Shown: positions 1 to 10,688 of the stretch, one piece after another | How the letters are laid out: each line of letters opens with the position of its first letter | How positions within the stretch are numbered: the stretch's first letter is position 1 | NCBI GenBank assembly: GCA_902806565.1 | Contig: CADCXA010000006.1 | Span: 496,001 to 560,000, forward strand | Length of the DNA stretch: 64,000 bases | DNA from: Hypoxylon rubiginosum | Lineage: Eukaryota > Ascomycota > Sordariomycetes > Xylariales > Hypoxylaceae | Direction of reading: 5' to 3' | The notes under the pieces: model-generated | Seen by the model: the letters and a program-made list of their open reading frames with translations, nothing else | The model's database searches: none | Told to the model about the DNA's origin: nothing | Position numbers and translations under genes: made by a program

Positions 1-1427
1 TAACAGACTTGTGGCCCCCTGAAATAGGAACAACGATTCGATACATCACCCCAAGACGAATTAGTTGTACGAGATAAATCTACGGCGATAGAAGCCGCAA
101 GTGTAACGATGAATAAACGATAAGAGACATACGGATCGAGACTAACATTACTCCTAGACAGCTTCGTAGATGGGACTCGCTTTAACTCGTTTACAGGTAC
201 TAAATAACCAGACGGCGACGAGGAAAATGGTAGCAGCAGGGGAAGACCTACCTAACGTACCTCTTCAGGAGACACGCCTAAAGCCGAAGCACATAGGCGC
301 CTAAGTAGCCTACAGTTCGGACTTGGTGATCTACCAAGTGTTGGGCCTGAGCGATCAGGATGAGGTTGTTTTGTTGTTTTGTCTTAAGCCTGCCCAAATA
401 TCATAATTCGAAAGCGATATTATTTACGTCCAGTCGAGCAGTTATTATTATTACGATATATAATACTAACCGTTCCTGGTCTGCTTATACGAACGAGAGT
501 TCGCGTAATGTTTCATCAATATGACGACTCTCGACGAATACTCGTTAGATCCAAGACACTTCAAGCATATCCTGACTGATATGAAAAACGCCCGAGGCAT
601 CTGGGTTGTTATCATAGACTGATCGGGTAAAAAAACAAAAATAGCTGATGTTGCAGACGGCACAATATGTAGCTAGGAGACTTAGGTATGGTTATATACT
701 ATACCTACCTGGCAGAGGCAAATTTGGATAAAATAACTAGGCTTGAAAATATTCACTATACAGAACCGAAGGTAAATTAGGACTTCGAGCTAGAGCAATT
801 GGATTTTATCGTACCTTCTGAAGTCGTTTTAGTCTCGAGCATTTTTGAATCTTACTAGTATTTTATCTTCCAGTTCCTGTTCCCATCCGGGCTGGGTGAA
901 AGTAAGAATCCTGAATGATACATAAATAGGGAAGCCCGCTTCATGGAGAGGCAGCTGGCGTTCACTCGGTTTCACGTCATGAAGAGCTAGGTATGTAGAA
1001 GTCAACCGTCATTGACACTACAAAGGATCGCCTACAGTAGCAAATCTATGTACGATAATCCGTATACTGCGCTAGGTGTAGCCAACATACAATCGTATAG
1101 GTAATGGGGCCCCGATGAATCGAACAACTGATCGTCATTGATGCTACCGAGGTAGGTGGGAAGAAAAGTAGAAAACCAGGATGCCGGCCCCCCCTCGGGA
1201 GAGCAATAAACCGCAAGTGATTGTCTCAACGCCTCCGAATGCTTTGTCAGTGCCCGCCATGCAATGCCTAGTCCCAATATGAACCCCGTTCCAACTCAAA
1301 TCCATGCGTCGTCGTTATTAACAGGTAACTCGTCTGGGGTCTATTCGTAGAAGTTGTTATGTGAAAACCGAACGTCTCGGGGAGAGCTATGCGCCTTGAG
1401 AGGCAGTACAAAACTCCTAAGTGCTTA
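1..1427. other. Gene-free stretch at the left edge
   Basis: I see no convincing coding sequence, tRNA or repeat here. All open frames are short, lack family-like sequence and have stops at random spacing. The stretch is moderately AT-rich. It would be the 3' flank of the DUF4588-like gene on the minus strand. Confidence 0.5.
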
Positions 1428-2204
1428 TCACGTATGCCGGCTTCTTTTTCCGTCTCTGCCATCCCTTCCAAACATGTCTTTCCCAAACGTCACGCCTCCG
1501 ACGTCGAATAGCTCGGCGAGGTTGATCGCCCGCTTCTGGCCTGCACCTTTTCCAAGCTGGTTTGTGGGCTTAGACCTTGCTCCCCGTTTGTTGTTGCGGG
1601 ACTTGGCCGGATGCGCTATTGGGACGGTCGTGGACCCCTGGGTGGCGTTATCGTTCAGCCTGATGGAATCCGAGAGGTCTAGTTTTTCCAAATTTGGGTA
1701 TGTCTCCTGCGGGTAAGAGGGGTGGTATGGTGCGCGAAAGGTAAAGACTTCCTGCGTGGGAACGGTGATCATCTGTTCCCCTGCGGAAGGGTGTTCGGGG
1801 TGTTGGGCTGGTGTAGGCGGAGGAGCATGTTGCATTTGAGCGGTGGCGCTGGTCTGGGCGACAGAGTGCTGCATTTCTGGCGACGAGACAGGCTCGGACT
1901 TGTCGACCTCATCTTCGCTCTCGACCGGCTGCGACTCTCTTCCGTCCAATCGCTCGGTAGCCCATTTCCGAATCAGCCATCCTTCTCCATCGCTCAGACC
2001 GATATTTGACTTGTCGAGGAAGGCGAGAAGGTCGTCTAAGCAATCTTGGTAGCCATCTGACCGGGCCTTTGTCATACCAGCTGCCGAGTTCTTGTATAGC
2101 TTTGTTACGGATAATGCCGCGGCCTTGAAGGCATCGAGTAACTGCTCGGGCGACCCAGGGCTTACGGTGCCCTTGGACGGGGAGGAACCTCGCAACCCTT
2201 CCAT
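1428..2204 (-). CDS. HAPSTR1/DUF4588-like conserved protein
   Basis: Single-exon frame of 258 residues whose ATG is at 2202-2204 on the minus strand. Residues about 20-95 hold the conserved part: a helix with LLDAFKAAALSVTKLYK, then a GYQDCLDDLLAFLD segment, then a WLIRKWATERLDG segment. This resembles the DUF4588 family, whose human member C16orf72/HAPSTR1 is a nuclear stress-response partner of the ubiquitin ligase HUWE1 with a similar ...AVTNLYKES...GYQ... arrangement. The middle is low complexity and rich in P, Q and S. The C-terminus is basic (residues about 200-258, ending RDGKRSRHT) and suits a nuclear location. The family link rests on remembered similarity and the function in fungi is not known. 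The gene is divergent from the ISWI gene, about 1.9 kb away. Confidence 0.65.
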   Translation of the reverse strand: MEGLRGSSPSKGTVSPGSPEQLLDAFKAAALSVTKLYKNSAAGMTKARSDGYQDCLDDLLAFLDKSNIGLSDGEGWLIRKWATERLDGRESQPVESEDEVDKSEPVSSPEMQHSVAQTSATAQMQHAPPPTPAQHPEHPSAGEQMITVPTQEVFTFRAPYHPSYPQETYPNLEKLDLSDSIRLNDNATQGSTTVPIAHPAKSRNNKRGARSKPTNQLGKGAGQKRAINLAELFDVGGVTFGKDMFGRDGRDGKRSRHT

Positions 2205-4105
2205 TATGTAGAATTTCGCTATCCGATAACAATCGTACTCGAAAGAAGGAGTTGATAGAGGGTTAAGAGATATCGGCTGTGATGATGATCTGGCGGTGGG
2301 AGAAGTTCAAAGGACTAGATCCTTCTCTTTTTCTCGTTAGTTTCGGTGGGGGCGCGGGCAGCGTGGGTTCGGGGTTTCGATTTGTGTTGGTTGGTGGGAA
2401 CCGGAGGGACAAATGAAAGATGCAGATTACGTCGTATCGTCCGGGGCGACTTGGCGAGATGTAGACTTATCGAACTTGTGATGAGTGACCGCAAAAAAGA
2501 GAGTGTGGTCTTGCTGGTTTGCTTCTGGTGGAAGGAATCCGCTTATCTTCTAGGAGAAGAGACGCAACGTGGTGTTGTTCTTATTGTTGGCACCTTTGGT
2601 GTCCGTGTCCCTAGTGTTCTGGTGTCAGATGATGGGATTTGACTGATGACGAAGACTGGGAGGGTTTTTGTGGCTTGCTGGTTAGTATAGTGTATGCATA
2701 TGTACTATAAGTACCTATATAAAATGCGAATACCCGGTAGTCTGCCAGTGCCCATTAGGCATAAGCGGAGCCGAGGGGATGCATACCTTGGGGCCGTGGG
2801 TGGATGGATATGTAAAATCTGAATAAGTCAGATCCATATCTAAATGGCCATTTCCCTTAGGCAAATAGCGATAAGCCCCTGTCGGGTTGGCTGGTTGGCC
2901 GCAAGCGGAGACTGTGACATGCAACACTGCACGGGCATCCGCACTTGTCAGGAACCGGCCAACCAAGCTAATACTATATCTGATATTAGCATATACATAC
3001 ATTGGCATATACATACAAGTTATGGTTATCAGAGTGTCAGTGTGTAAGTGTATGCGCATAACATGGCTGCATGGTTGTAAACATACTTTACAGATAAGCA
3101 GATATGCGACATGCAGAAAGATTTATATAAATAGTCTTTTTTAATAGGAGTCATGGGTCATGGAATAAGCTAAAGCACTGGTAATCTCTGCATGATTTGC
3201 GTAAGTGTAAACATGATAAATTCAATATTTACTTGCACTGTGTTACGGAGCCAGGGATACATGCATGTGAAGATACAGTGATAATAACCTTGCAGAAGGG
3301 CGTCAGAAAAACTCGCGCCCGTATGAGTAACACTGTGCTTTACTGTGTAGTTAGGTAAGCCAAATTCATACAGTATATTACAGTGTTATTCATACGGGCG
3401 CGAGTTTTTCTGACGTCCTTCTGCCTTGGAACAGTTGCGCCGCCTGAACTCCGACAAATAATTCGGACTGTATCCGGGGGCCCGTGCCCTCTGGCCCGTG
3501 CCGATTGGTGTTCGGGCGCATTGATGCTAGAGCCCGTCTGCCTGTCTACCCGTGTGTCCCGTCTTTTCTGTTAATAATCAATACTAAATACCTAATTCGG
3601 TGTAGATTGGAATATCTCGAGCTTGGTCATGAATTGATCTCCTAAGACTAGGGAATTCTGACTGTCGATTTTGTTCCTACGTTAGGTAAGCCAACAAAAG
3701 TCTAAGTACCTTATGTACGTATCTGGGTGAGCCAAACACACGGACCAATACGGGCCAATACAAACCCCTGTTCAACAAGCTTTGTGGAAACGGCGACCCA
3801 CAATTCCGATAAGATATGGTCCATCTCGTAGACTTTGGACCGTGGTTGATATTCTAATTCTATTCAACCTTCCCTTCTCAATCAATTCACAAGTCGCTTC
3901 ACACGCAACATAACCACCTCGAGCACGTGCGTTTCTAGCTCGTGCTAGGTAATCACAGACCTTATACACTTTGGTTTCATATCTCCAAACACAAGGGATC
4001 CTAATCCGAGCTAATTCATCTAATTCATTCGCCTTTCTACTACTGCACCATCGGATTTGTCGCGTCGCAGTCGCGTAGAGCGTCTGTCGCAATACACCCC
4101 CAACC
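2205..4105. other. Intergenic region between DUF4588-like gene and ISWI
   Basis: About 1.9 kb between two divergent genes. It contains a long inverted repeat at 3292-3424 (listed separately) and otherwise only short chance frames. The last few hundred bases before 4106 should hold the ISWI promoter and leader. Confidence 0.5.
3292..3424. repeat. Near-perfect 44-bp inverted repeat (hairpin)
   Basis: The left arm 3292-3335 and right arm 3381-3424 are reverse complements over 44 bases with two mismatches. Both mismatches read as C-to-T in the right arm relative to the left. Pairing continues imperfectly inward through ACTGT, leaving a loop of about 21 bases around 3348-3368. I see no clear target-site duplication, so a MITE is possible but not shown. 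A transcript would fold into a long hairpin. Confidence 0.8.
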
Positions 4106-7100
4106 ATGGCTCCCTCGCGCCCGAAAGCCGGCGCTGTCGATACGGACGCGTCCATGTCAGATGCACAAGAGACTGTAGCTACTCATCCTGAGGAAATGGT
4201 AAGTTCTATTTCCCCAAATCATTTAGGTCCATGTTAGCTGTTTCATTGGGTTACCGTTCATTGAATGCTACATCCTAGTGGCATATATGTACCTAGGTAT
4301 GCATGCATGTACTGACTTGCCTATAGGATGTAGACGAGACCCCCGACCAGAGTGACACAGATACTCACCCTAATACCACAGCCAGCAGTGTCGCTGGCAA
4401 CTTCGACGGCCGTAAGAAGCGTTCCGAAGCAAATCAGCTGCGCCGAAGTATTTTTGGCAAGAAGCACGACTTGCTGGGCGAGTCAAAGGTATGAATCCAA
4501 TAAGAAAAATAAATTTATAATGGCCAGAACTAGCCCACTAATACTAACACAATTGTAGGAGGATGACAGCATTCGACGATTCCGCTACCTATTGGGTTTA
4601 ACCGATCTCTTTCGTCACTTCATCGAGACGAACCCTAACCCGAAAATTCGCGAGATCATGCACGAGATTGATCGCCAAAATGATGAGAGCAGCAAGTCAA
4701 AGAAGGGTAGTCGTCAGGGTGGCGCCGAGACCGGCCGAGCTCGCCGCACTGAAGCTGAAGAAGACGAAGAACTGCTCAAGGATGAGCGCCATGGCGGATC
4801 TGCCGAGACAGTCTTCCGGGAATCGCCTCCGTTCATCCAAGGCTTAATGAGAGACTACCAGATTGCCGGCCTGAACTGGCTTATTTCTTTACATGAGAAT
4901 GGTATCTCAGGTATCCTTGCCGACGAGATGGGCCTGGGAAAGACGCTCCAGACGATTTCTTTTCTAGGCTATCTGCGACACATCATGGATATCAAGGGCC
5001 CTCACCTGGTCATAGTACCCAAGTCCACTCTCGACAACTGGAATCGAGAGTTCACCAGGTGGACCCCTGAAGTTGATGTCCTTGTCCTGCAAGGTGCCAA
5101 GGAAGAGCGACATGCTCTGATCAACGATCGTCTGGTCGATGAGAAGTTTGATGTTTGCATCACTAGCTACGAAATGATTCTCCGTGAGAAGGCACATTTG
5201 AAGAAATTTGCCTGGGAGTACATCATCATTGACGAGGCTCACCGTATCAAGAATGAGGAATCTTCCCTGTCCCAAGTCATTCGTTTGTTCAACTCTCGAA
5301 ACCGACTCCTCATTACTGGAACACCCCTACAGAACAATCTGCACGAGCTGTGGGCTCTGTTGAACTTCCTTCTGCCCGATGTCTTTGGCGACAGCGAAGC
5401 TTTCGATCAATGGTTTTCGGGACAAGATGCAGACTCGGACCTTGTTGTTCAGCAGCTTCACCGTGTTCTCCGACCGTTTCTACTCCGACGAGTCAAGGCT
5501 GATGTCGAGAAGAGCCTGCTGCCGAAGAAAGAGATCAATCTCTACATCGGCATGGCCGAAATGCAGGTCAAGTGGTACAAGAAGATATTGGAGAAGGACA
5601 TTGACGCCGTAAACGGCGCTGGCGGCAAGCGAGAGTCCAAGACCCGATTACTCAACATCGTTATGCAGCTGAGAAAGTGTTGCAATCACCCTTATCTATT
5701 CGAGGGAGCTGAACCTGGTCCGCCATACACAACCGACGAGCATCTGGTCTACAATTCTGGGAAGATGGCTCTATTAGATAGGCTCTTGCGACGACTGAAA
5801 AAGCAAGGCAGCCGTGTTCTCATCTTCTCGCAGATGAGTCGCCTCCTGGATATTCTCGAGGACTACTGTGTTTTCCGAGATTTCAAGTACTGCCGTATCG
5901 ACGGAGGCACGGCGCACGAAGATCGAATTGCAGCTATCGACGAGTACAACAAGCCGGATTCCGAGAAATTCATTTTCCTCCTCACGACTCGAGCTGGTGG
6001 ACTCGGTATTAACTTGACTAGTGCTGATATCGTCATTTTGTACGACAGCGATTGGAACCCTCAAGCCGACTTGCAAGCTATGGACCGCGCTCACAGAATC
6101 GGTCAGACAAAGCAGGTAGTCGTCTACAGATTTGTTACCGAGAATGCCATAGAGGAGAAAGTTCTCGAGCGTGCAGCCCAGAAACTTCGCCTTGACCAGC
6201 TGGTCATTCAACAGGGACGCGCTCATCCTGGAGCTAAAGGCCCCGCGGGTAAAGAAGAGCTTTTGGGCTTGATTCAGCATGGTGCGGAAAAGGTCTTCCA
6301 GACGCAAGGAGCAATCGGAATGGCAGGCAGCGGTGCCGAGCTTAACGACGATGACATTGACCAGATTCTGTCTAAGGGTGAAAACAGAACCAAGGAGCTC
6401 AACGCGAAATACGAGAAGCTCGGCATCGATGACCTGCAGAAGTTCTCCTCGGAGTCTGCCTATGAGTGGAATGGTGAGGTGTTTGGAAAGAAGAAGGACA
6501 TCGGTATGACCTGGATCAACCCTGCGAAGCGTGAACGCAAGGAACAGTCGTATTCTGTGGACAAGTTCTACAGACAGGCCATTTATGGCACCAGTAAAGC
6601 GGAGGCCAAACCCAAGGCGCCTCGGGCACCCAAGCAAATCCCGGTCCACGACTACCAGTTTTACCCTTCGCGGCTCCGAGATCTCCAGGACAGAGAAACC
6701 GCTTTCTACCGAAAGGAAATTGGATATAAGGTCCCTTTGTCTGATGGTGACGAGGATAACCTGTCGGAGCGAGAAGCCGAACGGGCTCTCGACCAACAAG
6801 AGATCGATAACGCTACTGCCCTCACTGAAGAGGAGCAGGAAGAGAAGCAGACGCTATCCCAGCAGGGTTTTGGTGACTGGAACAAGCGAGATTTCCAGCA
6901 GTTCATCAACGGTTCTGGTCGCTACGGGCGCAATGATTACGAGAGGATTGCCGAGGAGGTCGATAGCAAGAGCGCCGCGGAAGTGAAGGCGTACGCTAAG
7001 GTCTTCTGGCAACGATATTCTGAGATCGCAGATTACAACAAGTATCTACAGGTGGTCGAGACTGGAGAAGAGCGTATGCGCAAGACAGAGCACCAGCGAA

Positions 7101-7709
7101 AGATGTTGCGCAAGAAGATGCAGCAATATCGCGTGCCGCTTCAGCAGATGAAGATTAATTATTCCGTCTCCACAACGAATAAGAAGGTCTACACGGAGGA
7201 AGAGGACAGATTTCTGTTGGTGATGCTCGACCGATATGGTATCGACTCAGAAGGTATCTACGAGCGAATCCGTGACGAGATTCGTGAAAGCCCTCTTTTC
7301 CGATTCGACTGGTTCTTTCTTAGTAGGACGCCTATCGAGATCAGCCGTCGCTGTACTACCCTTCTCACTACTATTGTGAAGGAGTTCGAGGACGCGCATC
7401 CGACAAAGGCGAACGGGGTTAACGGCAAGAGCAAGAGGGAGCCCGATGACGAGGAGAATGACGAGGACAGCATTCTCGGAATGGCCCCCGCCAAGAAGAA
7501 GTCGAAGGCTAATGTGAAGGTACGTCGTATTTAGCTAGTCACTGACCCTCGTGGCCGCATGTCACGTACTAACTTGCAAACAGAACAAGGCCTTGGACAA
7601 CGTCAAGGGCGGTAGTAAGACAGCCTCTGCTACTCCGTCCTCTCGTGCTTCCAGCGTAGCATCTACGAACTCGTCACCGGCGACGAAAGGAAAGGGCAAG
7701 AAGAAGTAA
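4106..7709 (+). CDS. ISWI: ISWI-family chromatin remodelling ATPase
   Basis: Four exons: 4106-4198, 4327-4488, 4559-7519 and 7584-7709, giving 1,113 residues in continuous phase. Introns start GTAAGT, GTATGA and GTACGT, and an ACTAAC branch site precedes the 4558 acceptor. The protein is a SNF2-family ATPase: Walker A DEMGLGKT at about 207-214 (K213), DEAH at 310-313, and a helicase C-terminal lobe with [13 protein letters not shown]. After the ATPase come the ISWI-specific HAND region (about 705-800), a SANT domain (about 855-910, starting [13 protein letters not shown]) and a SLIDE domain (about 950-1025). The length and domain order match ISW1/ISW2/SNF2H, which slide and space nucleosomes in the nucleus. 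The tail is low complexity and basic, ending KGKGKKK. ISW1 and ISW2 subtypes cannot be separated by eye. Confidence 0.95.
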
Positions 7710-8489
7710 GGGCATGCTATTGACCTTATGCATTCCTGTTCATTGTCCAGGTACAGTTTCTCTTAATGCTAGTTGGAACTGCTCTAGAAGATTTGCTCAT
7801 TCTTACAACAACGTCGTCGGGCATGGAAGGGTATAGGGGAGTGGATAATAGTGGTCGGCGTCTGGTTGTTTCTCTCGACGACAATGTCTACGATGCATGT
7901 TTCCCCCGGTAGACGCTAGATAGTCTGTCCCGTTGCGTCCAACCACAGCTTAAGTTTTCTCTCCGAGTTGTACGTAATGGACAAGGTACGCCGGTCTCGC
8001 ATCTGGCGTTCTTGATAGGAGGTAGAAAAAGCCGTGTTACATAGCTTTATGGAATGAAGAGCAATGAAGTCAATATGCGTGAAGCCTGTCTGAGGTGATT
8101 ATTGAATTTGGTATCTCTTCCTACGAGTCACTAATTTGCAATATCAGAAAATCGAGAAAGAGTCTTGCATCTCAGAATTAGGCGTACTCGATTATAAGCA
8201 ACGTGTGCCTAACCCTAGAGTCATCTCTTCCTCCCTAATTTTCTTCTTCTCTTTCCTTTGCCTAATGAACAAAACGTTGATATGGTAACCCTTTAAAACG
8301 CCGAAGCCTTTTTTCCCGGATGCATGCAAAGTGCCACGAGAAAAACGGGAGAAAACCGGAATAATAAACACATGCAACAACAACGCCGGAAGCTTTCTCT
8401 CTCCTATGCCTCCGTCCGTCTCTCCACGGCATGACCTATCACAAGGGAAAGGTGCTCGGCGGAGGAGCGGGAGGGCTCACACCGCTGTA
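7710..8489. other. Convergent 3' intergenic region (ISWI / eIF3i)
   Basis: About 780 bases between the stops of two convergent genes. No coding potential or structured RNA is evident. It should hold both 3' UTRs. Confidence 0.5.
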
Positions 8490-9847
8490 CTACAGCCTGT
8501 TTTCGCGCTCGCGCTCCACCTCGTACTTGAAGTCGAAGTATCCCTTGTCGAAGTGGTGGATGCGTACGTAGCCGTCCTCTCCGCCGCTCGCGTAGCCCTT
8601 GCCGGTGGGGTCTGCTGCTACCGTGTTCTTGATACATTTGTTAGCTAGGGGATCTAATGTAGGGGATATCTGATGTAGAGGATGATCCAATGTAGGAGAT
8701 GATCCAATATATGTAGGATGGGAGAGTGAAAACATACCAAGGGGCCGAAGTGGCCTCGAACGCGACCGATCTCATCCTCGAAGATCTTGTGGTAGAAGCG
8801 CGCCTCGAACTTTCCCTGGCGTGCAGCGGTCGTGGTGACGTCCATAGCGGCCTGGCCACCACCCAGGATCACATAATCCTTCTTAGGGGTAATGCACGCG
8901 CTGTTGAGCGGGGTGTCGGAGGGGTAGGTCTTGAGGAGCTCGAGGTCGCGGGCGGCGATCAGCCGGGCGGTCTTGTCCTTGGAGGCCGTGATGAAGTAGG
9001 TGCGGTCCGGCGACCATTGCAGGTCCGTTACTTGCATGTTAAGCTCGTGTACGGGGACGTTGTCGAGTTGCTCGCCAGTCTGATATAAGAACAAAAATTA
9101 GACATCTTTTTTTTTCACTCCCACATCTCGACATCTTTGCCATATCCTCTCCTCAGCTTGGCTTGTTTCTGCTTACCTTTGCGTCGTACTGCGAAACGGA
9201 ACCATCTTCGTGTCCGGCGATAATGTACTTGTCCATGTAGCTCCATCCGGCGACGGTGGCCTTGCTCTCGTCGCAGACGATGGTCAGGGCGCGCTCGTCG
9301 CTCTGCTCGGCGTCGACGTCAGGGACGACGTCGAGGACGACGATAGTACCGAGGTGGCCCATACGCTTCTCGGTGACGCCCAGCAGCTGGCGGCCGTCCT
9401 CGCTGAACTCGACGCGCTTGACGGCGGTGGGGAAGTCCCAGGCCTTGAGGCAGCGGCCCGTCTTGATCTCCCACAGGCGGATGGTGTTGTCGGCGCTGCC
9501 GCTCGCGATGAAGGTCGAGGTCGGGTCCACGTCCACCGTCCAGATGGCGCCCTGGTGGCCCTTGTATGTTCCTAGTCGTTCGCCATTGTGTGAGAACCAC
9601 ACGCAAATCTGCTGGTCCTTCGCCGTGGAGAATAGGAGGTCGCCGTCGGGGTTGAACCTATAAAGGGGAGGAATCTATGGTTAGCTCGAGGATCTTGTCG
9701 CGGGGCACGATTTCGGCTTCGGCGCGGAGAAAGCAACATACTTGATCTGGGTCAAGGCCCGTTCCTATAGATATTATTAGTATACAATAAGCATAGTATA
9801 TACGATTTAATATTTCTTACATGGCCTGACAGAAGAATAGGTCTCAT
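8490..9847 (-). CDS. TIF34: Eukaryotic translation initiation factor 3 subunit i (eIF3i)
   Basis: Five exons on the minus strand: 9821-9847, 9742-9764, 9177-9657, 8738-9079 and 8490-8627, giving 336 residues, the usual length for eIF3i. The start MRPILLSGH is encoded by a 9-codon first exon. The second exon is only 23 nt, and the AA|G phase across its donor restores IKFNPDGD. The protein is a WD40 beta-propeller with repeats such as [32 protein letters not shown] and [20 protein letters not shown]. eIF3i (yeast TIF34) is a scaffold subunit of the eIF3 complex that brings mRNA and initiator tRNA to the 40S ribosome in the cytosol. The last intron (8628-8737) carries direct repeats of a GATGATCCAAT-type unit. 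The gene is divergent from the C1-THF synthase gene and shares an 841-bp promoter region with it. Confidence 0.95.
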
Positions 9848-10688
9848 ATTGGCGGCTTCTTCTGTTTGGATTTCGGCGTGGTGAGGCTATCTTTCGTCAC
9901 CAAAAACTTTGGGGTCGTTGGTATGGGGGGGTTTTTTGAATGATTTGTGCGTGGGGCAAGATTTCTTTTCGGATTTTTCGATAACCTATCAGCGTCTGAA
10001 CCCCACCTATGTTACTCATAGCCACGTGACCGTCCAGGTACCTAACGATAACCGCCATTATCTAAAGCTGCTAGTCCCTGCAGGCTGTCAGATCCCGTCC
10101 CTCGTTAACGGGCAACTTTAATTATAGGTTAGAACGGGTTGGGTTTTTTATTAGTACCTAGAACTATAGAGAGTGTCCCATTTCACTAACCGCAGGTTGT
10201 TATTCTGCACAAGAAGTTAGACTATGCAATCTTTTGAGTCACATTCAAGTCCAGACAAGATTTTCTATTCGATGCTTCATATACAGATTTCAGCCTCCTA
10301 CTTAATACATATATCTCATAGCAGCTGACGAGCGTTTGTTACGATGAAGCTTCCATTATCTTTGGAGGCTCGGTAGAAGCTGGCAACTCTCTGCTGTCTT
10401 CCTAACTCTCGTTTCCGTTCAAGTGTCTATATATTATATACCTATGCTTGTTATTTCCTTTACTCTATTATGCCATCCCTCAATCTTTAAGCGAACTTGT
10501 AGCGTCCGGTGCCGTGGGTACATATTTGTTAGTCACAAACGGTGGCCAAACCCTTCCATTTACAGGTATAGCGCAGCAAACCCTTCCTTTGAGGCACTAC
10601 CCTATCAAGACTTGAATAATCCTTGGGTTGGATAGCTTTGTACGAATACTTGCGGCACAGCTGCAAAATCAGCAGAGAGAAAAGAGCT
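9848..10688. promoter_or_regulatory. Shared divergent promoter region, eIF3i / C1-THF synthase
   Basis: 841 bases separate the two start codons. A perfect E-box with TCACGTG on the complementary strand lies at 10023-10030. This is the core bound by Cbf1-type bHLH factors, which in yeasts act at methionine and sulfur genes. The site is seen in the sequence. Its use is inference, though a one-carbon enzyme as target would make sense. No other gene is visible. Confidence 0.4.

Noticed and set aside
5774..6799. 341-residue frame antisense to ISWI
   Set aside because: It is opposite conserved ATPase and C-terminal sequence; no family-like features of its own.
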